The notes: a model not told the origin generated them from the letters alone. Positions 1 to 11,430 are shown, counted from the first letter of the stretch. The stretch: 33,788 bases of DNA from an uncultured Paracoccaceae bacterium (GCA_937931795.1 CALHAP010000119.1:1-33788), one strand, 5' to 3'. Numbers and translations are program-made.

Positions 1-1
1 C

Positions 2-232
2 GCAGGCCTGTTTCCCGCCCATGACCCGCAATATGTGTTTGTTGTCACACTGGACGAACCCAACGAAGTGTCGAGCGGCGCCGCGCGGCGCACGGCAGGT
101 TGGACGGCGGTCCCCGTCGCTTCCGAGTTGATCCGCAGGGCTGCACCTTTGTTAGGTCTGCGCCCGACGGACGATGTGGCAATCTTGGCCGATGTCGCGC
201 GCACGAGCAGCGCAAGCGGGGGCACACCATGA
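2..232 (+). CDS. ftsI: Peptidoglycan transpeptidase FtsI/PBP3, C-terminal fragment (5' end outside window)
   Basis: Frame of the 35..232 ORF reads VTLDEPN...ARRTAGWTAVPVASELIRRAAPLLGLRP, typical of an alphaproteobacterial FtsI C-terminus; stop overlaps murE start (ATGA). Confidence 0.85.
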   Translation, partial: AGLFPAHDPQYVFVVTLDEPNEVSSGAARRTAGWTAVPVASELIRRAAPLLGLRPTDDVAILADVARTSSASGGTP

Positions 233-1749
233 CTAAGCCTGCGAAAACGGCCTCGCTCACCAGTCTCGGGTTGCGTGCCAAAGGCGGCGTCGAAGCGCAG
301 ATCACAGGCATCACCGCCGACAGTCGCGCGGTCGAGCCCGGGTCTTTGTTCGCGGCCCTACCGGGCAGTGCCGTCCATGGAGCTGAGTTTATCCAATATG
401 CGCTGCGCATGGAGGCAGGGGCGATTTTGACCGACGCGGACGGGGCCGCACTCGCCGCTGATGTCTTGTCCAAATCCGATGTCGCGGTGATCATCAGCCA
501 AGAGCCGCGACAAACGCTGGCACAGACCGCAGCGCTGTGGTTCGGGGCAGGGCCTGCGACCGTTGTGGCCATCACGGGCACCAATGGGAAGACGTCGATC
601 TCTGCCTTCTGCCGCCAAATTTGGACCGCTTTGGGCCATTCTGCGATCAACCTTGGCACAACGGGCGTCGAGGGCGCGTGGACTGCACCATTAGCGCACA
701 CAACGCCTGATCCGGTCACGCTGCACAACGTATTGGCGCAGGCGGCAGAGGCGGGTGTCACCCATTGCGCGATGGAAGCCTCAAGCCACGGTTTGGATCA
801 GTTTCGCCTCGACGGTGTGATGTTGTCTGCGGCTGGGTTTGCCAATTTTACCCAAGACCACCTTGACTATCATGAAACGTTCGAGGCCTATTTTGCTGCC
901 AAAATGGGCTTATTCGACCGCGTTCTGCCCGACGACGGTGTGGCCGTCATAAACCTTGCCGATCCAAAGGGCGCAGAGGTTGCGGCGATCTGTGCCAAAC
1001 GCGGCCAAGAGGTGATTGGCATCGGTGGAGAGGGGCATGATCTGTCCGCGACGCCACGCCTGATTTTGCGCGGTCAACGCTTTGACGCGACTGGCCAAGA
1101 TCTGCGCTTTGAATGGCAGGGCGAGGCGCATATGGTGCGTCTCGGGGTGATCGGTGGGTTCCAAGCCGAGAACATTCTGGTCGCCGCCGGTTTGTGTATC
1201 GGGGCGGGCGATGCGGCAGAGGATGTCTTTGCCGTTTTGCCTGAACTGACGACCGTCCGTGGCCGGATGCAACATGCGGCAACACGCGCCAATGGGGCAG
1301 CGGTATTTGTCGATTTCGCACATACGCCTGACGCGATCTCAACTGCGATTTCCGCGCTGCGCCCGCATGTCATGGGCCGGATTGTCGCCATCGTTGGGGC
1401 TGGCGGTGATCGCGATACGGCCAAACGCCCGCTTATGGGGGCCGCCGCCGCAGAGCACGCCGATCAGGTCATTGTGACTGATGACAACCCGCGCACAGAA
1501 GACCCCGCCAGCATCCGTGCCGCCGTCCTCACAGGTGCGCTCGACGCGACTGACAGCACAAAAGTTACCGAAGTGGGGGACCGCGCCGAAGCTATTTTGC
1601 GCGGCGTCGATGCGTTGGGACCGGGGGATGCATTGATCATCTGCGGCAAGGGCCACGAGACCGGGCAAATCATCGGAAAAGACGTCTATCCCTTCGATGA
1701 TGTTGAACAAGCCAGCGTCGCGGTCGCAGCGCTAGAGGGCGTGATATGA
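229..1749 (+). CDS. murE: UDP-N-acetylmuramoyl-tripeptide synthetase MurE
   Basis: Mur ligase ATP motif GTNGKTS, HTTPDP, DNPRTEDP and GKGHE motifs; start at 229 (MTKPAK) overlaps the ftsI stop as ATGA. Confidence 0.96.
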   Translation: MTKPAKTASLTSLGLRAKGGVEAQITGITADSRAVEPGSLFAALPGSAVHGAEFIQYALRMEAGAILTDADGAALAADVLSKSDVAVIISQEPRQTLAQTAALWFGAGPATVVAITGTNGKTSISAFCRQIWTALGHSAINLGTTGVEGAWTAPLAHTTPDPVTLHNVLAQAAEAGVTHCAMEASSHGLDQFRLDGVMLSAAGFANFTQDHLDYHETFEAYFAAKMGLFDRVLPDDGVAVINLADPKGAEVAAICAKRGQEVIGIGGEGHDLSATPRLILRGQRFDATGQDLRFEWQGEAHMVRLGVIGGFQAENILVAAGLCIGAGDAAEDVFAVLPELTTVRGRMQHAATRANGAAVFVDFAHTPDAISTAISALRPHVMGRIVAIVGAGGDRDTAKRPLMGAAAAEHADQVIVTDDNPRTEDPASIRAAVLTGALDATDSTKVTEVGDRAEAILRGVDALGPGDALIICGKGHETGQIIGKDVYPFDDVEQASVAVAALEGVI

Positions 1750-3188
1750 CGCGGCTTTGGACACGAGACGATGCGGTGGCTGCCGCCGGTGGAACGTCTG
1801 AGCAGGATTGGGCCGCAACCGGTGTTTCGATCGACACGCGGACATTGCAGCCCGGTGATTTGTTTGTCGCCCTCGCGGATGTGCGCGACGGGCATGATTT
1901 TGTCAGCACCGCCTTGCAGGCCGGGGCCGCCGCAGCGCTGGTGTCGAAAATTCCCGAGGATGTACCGCCAAATGCGCCGCTCTGGGTGGTGCCCGATGTG
2001 CTCGGCGCGCTGGAAAACCTAGGGAAAGCCGCGCGGGCGCGCATGTCGGGACGGGTCGCCGCGATCACAGGATCTGTTGGCAAAACCTCAACCAAAGAGA
2101 TGTTGCGCGCGGCGCTGACGGGGCAGGGTCGGGTGCATGCCTCGGTCGCCAGTTACAACAACCATTGGGGTGTGCCGCTTACGTTGGCGCGGATGCCGGC
2201 GAATACTGATTTTGCAGTGATCGAGATCGGGATGAACCACCCCGGCGAGATCGCCCCGCTGGCACAGATGACCCGCCCCGATGTGGTGATGATCACAACC
2301 GTCGCCGCCGCCCATCTCGAAGCCTTTGACAGTATCGAAGGGATCACGATGGAAAAGGGGAGCATTTGCAGTGGCTTAACGGCTGGTGGCGTGGCTGTGC
2401 TCAACGCTGACATTGATCAAGCTGATCTGCTTATGTCAGCCGCCCAGACTGCGAAGGCAAAGATTGTCACCTTTGGCCAGACACCGGGAACGGACTATCG
2501 TCTCGACCGATTGCGCATCGCGGAAAACACGACGGTGGGTGAGGCCCGCGCAAAAGACGACGCATTTTTGATCAAGGTCGCAAGTCAGGGGGAACACTTT
2601 GTTCTCAATGGGTTGGGGGCTGTTGCGGTCGCCACGGCCCTCGGCGCGGATTTGGCGCAATCGCTGTGTGGATTGGGCGAATGGACGCCCCCCGCAGGAC
2701 GCGGCGCGCGCGAGGTTATCTGTCTCGACCCGGTCGAAACGCAGTTAACGCTGACCCTATTGGACGACGCTTATAACGCGAACCCGGCGTCGATGGCCGC
2801 CGCCTTGGCCGTCTTGGCGAGCACGCAGGTTGATGACGACATCGGCCGCGTGGGCAAAGGTCGCCGGATCGCATTTCTGGGTGATATGAAAGAGTTAGGC
2901 GAAAATGCTACGCAACTTCATGCGGCAATCGCCGAACTGGATGCGCTGGAACAGGTCGATACGGTGCATTGCATCGGTCCCCTGATGGCCGGCCTTTATG
3001 ACGCTTTGCCCATCGAAAAACGTGGGCGACACACGCAAACCGCCGCCGAAATGGTGCCCTATGTGCGCGCAGCGCTGGACGCGGGCGATGCGGTTTTGGC
3101 CAAAGGATCGCTGTCGATGGGTCTCGCCCAAATCGTTGACGCGGTCCGCAAAATGGAACATGCGGAGGCCAAAGCGGGGGTCCGCTAG
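1746..3188 (+). CDS. murF: UDP-N-acetylmuramoyl-tripeptide--D-alanyl-D-alanine ligase MurF
   Basis: TGSVGKTSTKEM, YNNHWGVPLTL, EIGMNHPGEI, DDAYNANPASM; ATGA overlap with murE. Confidence 0.96.
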   Translation: MTRLWTRDDAVAAAGGTSEQDWAATGVSIDTRTLQPGDLFVALADVRDGHDFVSTALQAGAAAALVSKIPEDVPPNAPLWVVPDVLGALENLGKAARARMSGRVAAITGSVGKTSTKEMLRAALTGQGRVHASVASYNNHWGVPLTLARMPANTDFAVIEIGMNHPGEIAPLAQMTRPDVVMITTVAAAHLEAFDSIEGITMEKGSICSGLTAGGVAVLNADIDQADLLMSAAQTAKAKIVTFGQTPGTDYRLDRLRIAENTTVGEARAKDDAFLIKVASQGEHFVLNGLGAVAVATALGADLAQSLCGLGEWTPPAGRGAREVICLDPVETQLTLTLLDDAYNANPASMAAALAVLASTQVDDDIGRVGKGRRIAFLGDMKELGENATQLHAAIAELDALEQVDTVHCIGPLMAGLYDALPIEKRGRHTQTAAEMVPYVRAALDAGDAVLAKGSLSMGLAQIVDAVRKMEHAEAKAGVR

Positions 3189-3214
3189 GCTTGGATTTTT
3201 AAGGGATCGCTTAG

Positions 3215-4297
3215 ATGCTGTACTGGTTGACCGAACTGTCAGACGGCGGGGATTTTTTCAATCTTTTCCGCTATATAACCTTTCGCGCGGGTGGCGCATT
3301 TCTGACGGCTCTGGTCTTTGGCTTTTTGTTTGGCCCCCCGTTAATCAATGTCCTGCGCCGCACGCAGGGCAAGGGGCAGCCCATTCGCGAAGACGGCCCC
3401 ACCTCGCATTTTGTAAAGGCAGGCACACCCACGATGGGCGGGCTGTTGATCGTCGGTGCATTAACCTTTTCAACGCTGCTCTGGGCGCGCTGGGACAATC
3501 CGTTTGTGTGGATGGTACTATTTGTGACGCTGACCTTTGCGGCCATCGGTTTTGCCGATGATTACGCGAAAGTGTCCAAGCAAAACACCAAAGGTGTGTC
3601 CGGTAAGCTGCGGTTATTGCTGGGATTTTTGATTGCGGCGATCGCGGGATTTTGGGCAACACAGTTTCATCCTGACGCTCGGGCGAACCAACTTGCGGTG
3701 CCCGTTTTCAAGGATGTTCTGATCAACCTTGGGGTGTTGTTTATCCCATTTGCGATTATCGTGATCGTGGGTGCTGCCAATGCCGTTAACCTTACTGATG
3801 GCCTTGACGGGCTTGCGATTATGCCCGTCATGATCGCGGCCGGAACGCTGGGGATTATCGCCTATTTCGTTGGCCGGGTCGATTTTACCGAGAGCCTGGG
3901 GCTGCATTATGTGCCCGGAACCGGCGAATTGCTGGTGTTTACGGCGGGTCTGATTGGCGGCGGCTTGGGCTTTTTGTGGTACAATGCGCCCCCCGCCGCC
4001 GTGTTCATGGGCGACACAGGATCACTGGCATTAGGCGGCGGTTTGGGCGCCATCGCGGTGGCCAGTAAACACGAGATCGTGCTGGCAATCGTCGGTGGAT
4101 TGTTTGTGGTCGAAGCACTGTCCGTCATCATTCAAGTGGCCTATTTTAAGTGGACGGGCAAGCGCGTGTTCCTAATGGCACCGATCCACCATCACTATGA
4201 AAAAAAGGGCTGGGCAGAGCCGCAGATCGTTATCCGGTTTTGGATCATCAGTCTTATCCTGGCGATGATCGGCCTTGCCACGTTGAAGGTACGCTAA
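3215..4297 (+). CDS. mraY: Phospho-N-acetylmuramoyl-pentapeptide-transferase MraY
   Basis: [52 protein letters not shown]. Confidence 0.98.
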   Translation: MLYWLTELSDGGDFFNLFRYITFRAGGAFLTALVFGFLFGPPLINVLRRTQGKGQPIREDGPTSHFVKAGTPTMGGLLIVGALTFSTLLWARWDNPFVWMVLFVTLTFAAIGFADDYAKVSKQNTKGVSGKLRLLLGFLIAAIAGFWATQFHPDARANQLAVPVFKDVLINLGVLFIPFAIIVIVGAANAVNLTDGLDGLAIMPVMIAAGTLGIIAYFVGRVDFTESLGLHYVPGTGELLVFTAGLIGGGLGFLWYNAPPAAVFMGDTGSLALGGGLGAIAVASKHEIVLAIVGGLFVVEALSVIIQVAYFKWTGKRVFLMAPIHHHYEKKGWAEPQIVIRFWIISLILAMIGLATLKVR

Positions 4298-4298
4298 C

Positions 4299-5702
4299 GT
4301 GATCCCGGTGCAGGGCGTTTCAGGCGAGACGATCGCGGTTTTGGGCCTTGGGCGCAGCGGCCTATCGGCAGCCCACGCCTTAGAAGAGGGTGGCGCGCGC
4401 GTGCTATGTTGGGACGATGGCGCGGAGGCGTGCAGCCGCGCTGAGGGCATGGCGCTTGAGGTTGCTGATCTCACGAAATTGGGCGCGTTCGAGGGTGTTT
4501 CGCGCCTGATCGTCTCGCCTGGCATCCCGCATTTATACCCGGCGCCGCATCCCGTGATCGCGGCAGCGATGATGTTGGGCGTACCGGTAGACAACGATAT
4601 CGGCCTGTTTTTCCAGTCTTTCGCGACCGAGGATTGGGACGGGTTCGACGTGATGCCCAAGGTCGTGGCAATCACCGGATCGAACGGCAAATCGACGACA
4701 TCGGCGCTGCTGCATCACGTCCTGCAAGAGGGCGGGCGGCCAGCGCAATTGGCGGGCAATATTGGGCGCGGTGTGTTGGATATCGAGCCTGCGCATGACG
4801 GTGAGGTCGTGGTGTTGGAACTGTCGAGCTATCAGACGGACCTCGCGCGCGCGTTAACACCTGATATCGCGGTGTTTACCAACCTCAGTCCTGATCATTT
4901 GGACAGACACGCTGGTATGGGCGGCTATTTCGCGGCCAAACGACGTTTGTTTGCCGAAGGCGGTCCCGACCGTGCCGTGATTGGCGTGGATGAGGCTGAG
5001 GGGCGCTATCTGGCCAATCAACTGGTTGAGGGTGCCACGGATGACCGCGTTATCCGTGTAAGTTCCGGGCAAAAGCTGGGTGGCGATGGTTGGTATGTCA
5101 CTGCGCGCAAAGGGTTTTTGACCGAATGGCGCAAAGGACGACAGGTTGCCTCGCTCGATCTGCGCGATATTGGGGGTCTGCCCGGCGCGCATAATCATCA
5201 GAATGCTTGCGCGGCCTATGCCGCGGCGCGCTCTGTTGGGCTGGGGCCGCGCGCGATTGAGGCGGGGCTGCGCAGCTACCCCGGCCTGCCACATCGGTCG
5301 CAGCAGATTGCCGAACGGGACGGGGTCTCATTCATTAACGATAGTAAAGCGACGAATGTCGATAGTGCGGCCAAGGCGTTGCAGGCGTTTAAGAACATCC
5401 GCTGGATTTGTGGCGGGCTGGAAAAGGACGGCGGGCTGGCTGGATTGCTTCCCGATACGCAGAATGTGACGAAGGCCTATGTGATTGGGCGAGAGGCGGA
5501 AGCGTTTGCGCGGCAATTGACAGGTATCGAGACGCAGGTCTGCGGCGATATGGCGACGGCGGTGGCGCAGGCTGTGGTGGATGCGCAGCCGGGCGAAACG
5601 GTGCTGTTGGCCCCTGCGGCGGCAAGCTTTGATCAATACGACAGCTTCGAGAAGCGTGGCGAGGATTTTGCGGCGCAGGTCGCAAAGGCGCTGGCGGGCT
5701 AA
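4299..5702 (+). CDS. murD: UDP-N-acetylmuramoylalanine--D-glutamate ligase MurD (GTG start)
   Basis: [51 protein letters not shown]. Confidence 0.96.
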   Translation: MIPVQGVSGETIAVLGLGRSGLSAAHALEEGGARVLCWDDGAEACSRAEGMALEVADLTKLGAFEGVSRLIVSPGIPHLYPAPHPVIAAAMMLGVPVDNDIGLFFQSFATEDWDGFDVMPKVVAITGSNGKSTTSALLHHVLQEGGRPAQLAGNIGRGVLDIEPAHDGEVVVLELSSYQTDLARALTPDIAVFTNLSPDHLDRHAGMGGYFAAKRRLFAEGGPDRAVIGVDEAEGRYLANQLVEGATDDRVIRVSSGQKLGGDGWYVTARKGFLTEWRKGRQVASLDLRDIGGLPGAHNHQNACAAYAAARSVGLGPRAIEAGLRSYPGLPHRSQQIAERDGVSFINDSKATNVDSAAKALQAFKNIRWICGGLEKDGGLAGLLPDTQNVTKAYVIGREAEAFARQLTGIETQVCGDMATAVAQAVVDAQPGETVLLAPAAASFDQYDSFEKRGEDFAAQVAKALAG

Positions 5703-5768
5703 TCTTCCCCAAGGGGAAAACGCGCTGTGTGGTCATAAATCGTTAAGGCCCGAGGGCTTGTGTAGGTC

Positions 5769-6950
5769 TCAACCCTTAGCAGCGATTGCGTGACCTGCCG
5801 CATGTGCGCTGGCCCATGCCCACTGGAAATTGTAGCCGCCAAGCCAACCTGTGACATCGACGACTTCGCCAATGAAATAGAGGCCCGGCACGGCTTTGAC
5901 TTGCATGGTTTTGGCGTTGAGATCGTCGGTGTTGACGCCGCCTAAGGTGACCTCTGCTGTGCGGTAGCCTTCGGTGCCCGATGGTGTAAGCTGCCAGTTT
6001 TGCAAGGCATCGGTGAGCGTGGTCAGCGCCGCGTCGCTCTGATCCGCTAGGTTGCCATCGAGTGCGTGGCTTGCGCCTAAATGCTCGACCAATCGGCCGG
6101 GCAAGTGCTGCGCGAGCACGGTTTTCAATGCTTTGCGGCCCTGTGTCTGGCGTTCAGCGCGCAGTGTCTCGAACAGGTTTTTGCCCGGCGCGAGGTCAAT
6201 TGTGATTGCGTCGCTCTCAGACCAATAGCTGGAGGTTTGCAGCATCGCGGGGCCGGACAATCCGCGGTGCGTGAACAGCATTGCCTCGTCAAAACTGGTG
6301 CCGCTCGCGGTCGCGCGGACGGGTGCTGCAACGCCAGCCAGCGGTTTGAACCGCTCGTCGGAAAAGGTGAACGGCACGAGGGCCGCCCGCGTTTCGGTCA
6401 TGCGCGGACCGAATTGCTGGGCGATCTGATAGCCGATGCCGGTGGCCCCCATTTTGGGGATGCTTTTGCCGCCCGTGGCCACAACGAGGTTGGTTGCGGT
6501 GATGTGCTGCGAAGTGCCGTCTTTGGTCAATGCCACATGAAACAGGCCGTCGCGGTGGGTGATCTCGCCGATTGACGTCTGCAGCCAGAGGTCCGCGCCT
6601 GCGCTGCGCATCTCAGTGAGCAACATCGCAATGATGTCCTTGGCTGACGTGTCGCAGAACAGCTGACCGAGGGTCTTTTCATGCCACGCAATGCCGTGTT
6701 GATCGACGAGGGCGATGAAATCCCATGGGGTGTAGCGGCTCAGCGCGGATTTGGCGAAGTGTTTGTTCTGGCTGAGGAAATTTCTAGGCTCTGTGCCTGT
6801 GTTGGTGAAGTTGCAGCGCCCACCGCCCGAGATGCGAATTTTCTCACCCGGTGCCTTCGCGTGATCAACGACCAATGTGGACGGACCCGCATGCGCTGCG
6901 CAGAACAGACCGGCGGCGCCGGCGCCGAGGATGAGCGTGTTGATGTGCAT
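5769..6950 (-). CDS. NAD(P)/FAD-dependent oxidoreductase, HI0933/BaiN-like flavoprotein
   Basis: N-terminal Rossmann GAGAAGLFCA, KISGGGRCNFTN, ATGGKSIPKMGATGIGY, C-terminal GEVVDVTGWLGGYNFQWAWASAHAAG, all characteristic of the HI0933 family; encoded antisense inside the dcw cluster. Confidence 0.9.
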   Translation of the reverse strand: MHINTLILGAGAAGLFCAAHAGPSTLVVDHAKAPGEKIRISGGGRCNFTNTGTEPRNFLSQNKHFAKSALSRYTPWDFIALVDQHGIAWHEKTLGQLFCDTSAKDIIAMLLTEMRSAGADLWLQTSIGEITHRDGLFHVALTKDGTSQHITATNLVVATGGKSIPKMGATGIGYQIAQQFGPRMTETRAALVPFTFSDERFKPLAGVAAPVRATASGTSFDEAMLFTHRGLSGPAMLQTSSYWSESDAITIDLAPGKNLFETLRAERQTQGRKALKTVLAQHLPGRLVEHLGASHALDGNLADQSDAALTTLTDALQNWQLTPSGTEGYRTAEVTLGGVNTDDLNAKTMQVKAVPGLYFIGEVVDVTGWLGGYNFQWAWASAHAAGHAIAAKG

Positions 6951-7068
6951 ATGCGGCCTCTAGCAGGTGACGGGTTGCCGTGGCAATCGCGGGCGCGGGT
7001 GGGGCGGCTCAGATTTGGAAACAATCCCGAATTTAAGTGTAGAATCGTAAGACTTTCGCTGTTAATAC

Positions 7069-7077
7069 TTATCCACA
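7069..7077 (+). promoter_or_regulatory. Perfect DnaA box (TTATCCACA) upstream of ftsW
   Basis: TTATCCACA in the divergent intergenic region, 43 nt upstream of the ftsW start. Confidence 0.6.
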
Positions 7078-7119
7078 GACCCGAAAAATCGGGCGTTTGA
7101 GGCAGTTTGGCGGTACTTC

Positions 7120-8286
7120 ATGACTGAGATGGTCTACGGATCCGTCCCCGTTCAAGTGGGCGATCCGATCATTCCACGCTGGTGGCGGACCATCGACAGA
7201 TGGTCGATGACCTGCGTTTTTGTGTTGGTGGGCATTGGGCTGTTGCTCGGGTTGGCTGCGACGCCACCGCTTGCGCAGCGCTTGGGGCAGGAGCCGCTGC
7301 ATTTCGTTTCTCGTCAAGCTATTTTTGCAGCCATAGGCATGTTTCTTATGCTGTGGGTGTCGATGATGCGCCCCAAGCTGGTGCGTCGTTTGTCAGTTGT
7401 GGGGTTTGTGATCGCTTTTGTTGCTGTGGCGATGCTGCCGTTTTTTGGTGCGGATTTTGAGAATGGTGCGATCCGGTGGTATTCACTGGGCTTTGCCACG
7501 GTCCAGCCGTCTGAATTTCTCAAGCCCGGTTTCATCGTTGTGGCAGCCTGGCTGATGGCCGCCGCCCATGAGATCAATGGTCCCCCCGGTCGCGCTTATT
7601 CGTTTGGGATTGCGATGGCGATTGTGCTGATGCTGGCGATGCAGCCCGATTTTGGACAGGCCAGCCTGATCCTGTTCGCGTGGGCCGTGATGTATTTCGT
7701 AGCAGGCGCGTCGATGGCTGTCTTGGTGGTGTTTGCGGGGTTCGTGGTGTTTGCGGGCTCTATCGCTTATTCAAATTCGGAACACTTTGCCCGCCGGATT
7801 GATGGGTTCCTGTCGTCTGATTTGGACCCCAGATCGCAGTTGGGCTATGCCACCAACGCTATCCATGAGGGTGGGTTTTTTGGTGTGGGCGTGGGTGAGG
7901 GGCAGGTGAAATGGTCGCTGCCTGACGCCCATACGGATTTTATCATAGCCGTTGCCGCTGAAGAATTTGGCCTGATCTGTGTGATTGCGATTTTGGCGCT
8001 GTATTCGATCATCGTCGTGCGGTCGCTCGTGCGGCTGATGAAAGAGCGTGACCCGTTCATTCGCCTTGCGGGCACAGGGTTGGCCTGCGCGTTTGGGGTT
8101 CAGGCGTTGATCAATATGGGTGTGGCCGTGCGGCTGCTACCAGCCAAGGGCATGACATTGCCGTTTATCTCCTACGGTGGCTCGTCGCTGGTGGCGGCGG
8201 GGATTACTGTGGGCATGCTGCTCGCGTTCACGCGCGCCCGTCCGCAAGGGACATTGGGCGATGTTTTGGGACGGGCGGGCCGATGA
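7120..8286 (+). CDS. ftsW: Peptidoglycan glycosyltransferase / divisome SEDS protein FtsW
   Basis: SEDS signatures: [63 protein letters not shown]. Confidence 0.96.
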   Translation: MTEMVYGSVPVQVGDPIIPRWWRTIDRWSMTCVFVLVGIGLLLGLAATPPLAQRLGQEPLHFVSRQAIFAAIGMFLMLWVSMMRPKLVRRLSVVGFVIAFVAVAMLPFFGADFENGAIRWYSLGFATVQPSEFLKPGFIVVAAWLMAAAHEINGPPGRAYSFGIAMAIVLMLAMQPDFGQASLILFAWAVMYFVAGASMAVLVVFAGFVVFAGSIAYSNSEHFARRIDGFLSSDLDPRSQLGYATNAIHEGGFFGVGVGEGQVKWSLPDAHTDFIIAVAAEEFGLICVIAILALYSIIVVRSLVRLMKERDPFIRLAGTGLACAFGVQALINMGVAVRLLPAKGMTLPFISYGGSSLVAAGITVGMLLAFTRARPQGTLGDVLGRAGR

Positions 8287-9494
8287 GCGGCGCAATACTT
8301 GAGGGCACAGCCCGGAGACGGTCGATGAATGATGATGATTTGGATACCTTTCGGCAGCCTGCCAAGGCGGTGAAGCGCAAATCTAGACCCAGTGATGTCG
8401 AGCGTGATGCCCCGCTGCTGGTGATTGCCGCTGGCGGTACTGGCGGGCATATGTTTCCGGCCCAAGCCCTGTCCGAGCGGATGTTGGCCAAGGGCTGGCA
8501 GGTGCGCCTGTCCACCGATGAGCGCGGCGCGCGGTATACCGGTGGGTTTTCACATGCGGTGCAGATTGAGGTTGTGAAATCTGCGACCTTCGCCCGTGGC
8601 AATGCGTTTCAAAAGGCGCTGGTGCCCCTGCGTGTGGCATGGGGCACGATCACGGCGGCCTATAAGATGGGACGTCATCCGCCTGAAATCGTCGTAGGCT
8701 TTGGCGGGTATCCATCTATTCCTGCGATGGCCGCCGCTTGGGTGCTGCGCGTGCCGCGCATGATCCACGAGCAAAACGGTGTCTTAGGCCGCGTGAACCA
8801 GATCTTTGCGCCCCGTGTAAATGGCGTCGCCTGTGGCACATGGCCCACCGAGCTGCCGGAAGGTGTCGGCAGCTACCGCATTGGCAACCCTGTGCGGCAG
8901 GCGGTTCTGGATGTTGAGCACGCTCCTTATGACACCCCCGGCGAGCACCCGATGCACATCGTGGTGATGGGCGGCAGTCAGGGCGCGCGCGTGATGTCGG
9001 ACCATGTGCCGGGTGCTATTGCAGCGCTTCCCGACGAAATGCGCCAATACGTCCGCGTCAGCCATCAGGCCCGCGATGAAGATCAAAAACGCGTGACAGA
9101 TTTTTATGCCCAAGCCGGTATCGAGGCCGACGTGCAGCCGTTTTTTCAAGACGTGCCCAAACGCATCGCCGGCGCGCAATTGGTGATCAGCCGGGCGGGC
9201 GCGTCGTCTGTTGCGGATATCTCGGTGATTGGGCGTCCGTCGATCCTCGTCCCGCTGGCCAGTGCAATCCGTGACGAGCAAACCGCAAACGCCCGCGCGC
9301 TCGTCGAAGCAGGCGGTGCGATCCTGATGCCCGAAGCACAGCTGACCGCCCAGAGCCTGTCTGATCAAATCGAACTTGTTTTGTCGCAACCCGCAGAAGC
9401 CGCGCAAATGGCCGAGGCCGCTTATTCGGTCGCGACCCCCGATGCCGTCAACCGCCTCGTGCGGCTGGTTGAACAGTTGAGCCACTCTGCATAA
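8283..9494 (+). CDS. murG: UDP-N-acetylglucosamine--N-acetylmuramyl-(pentapeptide) pyrophosphoryl-undecaprenol GlcNAc transferase MurG
   Basis: [71 protein letters not shown]. Start ambiguous: 8283 (ATGA overlap with ftsW) or internal ATG 8325. Confidence 0.95.
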   Translation: MSGAILEGTARRRSMNDDDLDTFRQPAKAVKRKSRPSDVERDAPLLVIAAGGTGGHMFPAQALSERMLAKGWQVRLSTDERGARYTGGFSHAVQIEVVKSATFARGNAFQKALVPLRVAWGTITAAYKMGRHPPEIVVGFGGYPSIPAMAAAWVLRVPRMIHEQNGVLGRVNQIFAPRVNGVACGTWPTELPEGVGSYRIGNPVRQAVLDVEHAPYDTPGEHPMHIVVMGGSQGARVMSDHVPGAIAALPDEMRQYVRVSHQARDEDQKRVTDFYAQAGIEADVQPFFQDVPKRIAGAQLVISRAGASSVADISVIGRPSILVPLASAIRDEQTANARALVEAGGAILMPEAQLTAQSLSDQIELVLSQPAEAAQMAEAAYSVATPDAVNRLVRLVEQLSHSA

Positions 9495-9512
9495 TTTTGT
9501 GAGACCCGTGTT

Positions 9513-10928
9513 ATGGATGGAACCCCGTTGATGATTTCTGCGACCAAACTGCCCCTAGATGTTGGCCCGATCCACTTTGTGGGGATCGGCGGGATTGGCA
9601 TGTCGGGCATCGCCGAAGTGCTGCTCAATCTGGGCTACACCGTGCAGGGGTCTGACGCGAAAGCGTCGAAAATCACGGATCGGTTGAAGCGGCTGGGGGC
9701 AACGGTGTTCGAAGGGCAAAGCGCCGAGAACCTAGACGGGGCCGCTGTTGTCGTGATCTCAAGTGCGATCAAACCGGGCAATGCCGAGCTGGATCAGGCG
9801 CGGGCCACTGGCCTACCTGTCGTGCGCCGCGCCGAAATGTTGGCCGAGCTGATGCGCTTGAAATCCAATATCGCGGTTGCAGGCACGCATGGCAAAACGA
9901 CGACCACAACGATGGTCGCGACCCTGCTGGATGCGGGCAACTACGATCCAACGGTCGTGAACGGCGGCATCATTCACCGTTTCGACAGCAACGCCCGCAT
10001 GGGGCAGGGCGAGTGGATGGTGGTCGAGGCCGACGAGAGCGACGGCACGTTTAACCGTCTGCCCGCAACGCTGGCCATCGTCACAAATATTGATCCTGAG
10101 CATATGGAACACTGGGGCAGCATCGAAAACCTGCGCCAAGGGTTCTTGGATTTCGTCTCGAACATTCCGTTTTACGGTTTGGCTGTTTGTTGCACTGACC
10201 ATCCCGAAGTGCAGGCGCTGGTTGGTAAAATCACTGATCGTCGCGTGACAACCTACGGGTTTAACGCCCAAGCGGACGTGCGTGCCGTGAACCTGACCTA
10301 CAAAGGCGGCGTGGCGCATTTTGACATTGCGTTGCAGTCCGAGGATGCGGTGATCGAAGGGTGCAGCCTGCCGATGCCCGGTGATCACAACGTCTCTAAT
10401 GCGCTGGCGGCCGTCGCCGTGGCGCGGCATTTGGGGATGAAGCGGGACGATATTCGCAGTGCCTTGGCCGCGTTTGCGGGTGTTAACCGCCGCTTTACCA
10501 AGGTCGGCGAAGTTGACGGCGTGACGATCATTGATGACTACGGACACCACCCGGTGGAGATCGCCGCTGTGCTCAAGGCCGCGCGTCAGGCTAGCGAAGG
10601 CCGCGTGATCGCCGTGCATCAACCGCACAGGTACAGCCGTTTGCACACGTTGTTCGACGACTTTTGCAGCTGTTTCAATGACGCTGATGTCGTGGGCATT
10701 TCCGAGGTGTTTGCCGCGGGCGAAGACCCGATTGAGGGTGCTGCCCATGATGATCTGGTTGCAGGTCTGGTTCGGCACGGGCATCGTCACGCACGGGTGG
10801 TGCGCGATGAGGACGATTTGCTACGGCTTGTGCGTGAGCAAGCGGCGCCCGGTGATATTGTTGTATGTCTGGGGGCTGGTACGATCAGCGCTTGGGCCAA
10901 TGCGTTACCAGAAAGGATGACGACATGA
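9513..10928 (+). CDS. murC: UDP-N-acetylmuramate--L-alanine ligase MurC
   Basis: [55 protein letters not shown]. An internal ATG at 9531 has a better-placed SD-like GGATGGAA and may be the true start. Confidence 0.96.
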   Translation: MDGTPLMISATKLPLDVGPIHFVGIGGIGMSGIAEVLLNLGYTVQGSDAKASKITDRLKRLGATVFEGQSAENLDGAAVVVISSAIKPGNAELDQARATGLPVVRRAEMLAELMRLKSNIAVAGTHGKTTTTTMVATLLDAGNYDPTVVNGGIIHRFDSNARMGQGEWMVVEADESDGTFNRLPATLAIVTNIDPEHMEHWGSIENLRQGFLDFVSNIPFYGLAVCCTDHPEVQALVGKITDRRVTTYGFNAQADVRAVNLTYKGGVAHFDIALQSEDAVIEGCSLPMPGDHNVSNALAAVAVARHLGMKRDDIRSALAAFAGVNRRFTKVGEVDGVTIIDDYGHHPVEIAAVLKAARQASEGRVIAVHQPHRYSRLHTLFDDFCSCFNDADVVGISEVFAAGEDPIEGAAHDDLVAGLVRHGHRHARVVRDEDDLLRLVREQAAPGDIVVCLGAGTISAWANALPERMTT

Positions 10929-11179
10929 TTTTCGTTGTGACGATCTTTATCCTCTGCGGGACATTCTTGATCGCGGCGCTGCTGCTCGGGCGCGTGACCC
11001 TTATGGTGTTGGGGGCCGCATTGCTGATGGCGGCGGTCGTATCCTATACCCAATCCTACCTTCCTGATTTGCACTCAGGTGCTGTGGCGGGCTTTGGTAT
11101 TTTGTTTGGGCTGGCGGGTCGTCCGTCTTGGCTGCGACCGGGGCACAAACGGCGCACAACGCGCACTGCCGAAGCGTGA
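10925..11179 (+). CDS. Small integral membrane protein (84 aa), unknown function
   Basis: [39 protein letters not shown]...; ATGA overlap with murC stop; stop overlaps next GTG. Confidence 0.75.
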   Translation: MIFVVTIFILCGTFLIAALLLGRVTLMVLGAALLMAAVVSYTQSYLPDLHSGAVAGFGILFGLAGRPSWLRPGHKRRTTRTAEA

Positions 11180-11430
11180 GCCTGCCGCTGATCTTTGGGT
11201 GTCTTTGGGTGTTTGCGGCGACCGTGACCGCACTGCTGCCGATGCGCAGACAGTATGCGCCCGGCATCACGCTTCTGGTCCTCGCGCCAGTGTTGATCAT
11301 CTGGATGTCGATGCAACATGGCTGGGGCATCGGTGTTTTCGCGCTCTTTGCCTTTACGTCTATGTTTCGCAACCCGCTGCGCTACTTCTGGCGGCGTTTT
11401 CGCGGTGAAAACCCGGAGATCCCCGAATGA
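11176..11430 (+). CDS. Small membrane protein (84 aa), probably DUF2484-like, GTG start
   Basis: Starts GTGAGCCTGCCG, overlapping the upstream stop (GTGA); (M)[25 protein letters not shown]...MFRNPLRYFWRRFRG. Position between murC and murB fits my recollection of Rhodobacterales DUF2484 genes; family call not verified. Confidence 0.7.
   Translation: MSLPLIFGCLWVFAATVTALLPMRRQYAPGITLLVLAPVLIIWMSMQHGWGIGVFALFAFTSMFRNPLRYFWRRFRGENPEIPE

Noticed and set aside
45-761. 238-aa minus-strand ORF at the window start
   Set aside because: Fully antisense to ftsI/murE, low-complexity composition, no recognisable domain; typical GC-rich shadow ORF.
5705-5718. TTCCCCAAGGGGAA palindrome after murD as a terminator
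   Set aside because: Loop is very short and there is no T-run; may be a weak terminator between convergent genes but not supported enough to list.
9813-10790. 325-aa minus-strand ORF inside murC
   Set aside because: Long but antisense to a clear murC; no domain recognised; His/Arg-rich shadow ORF composition.
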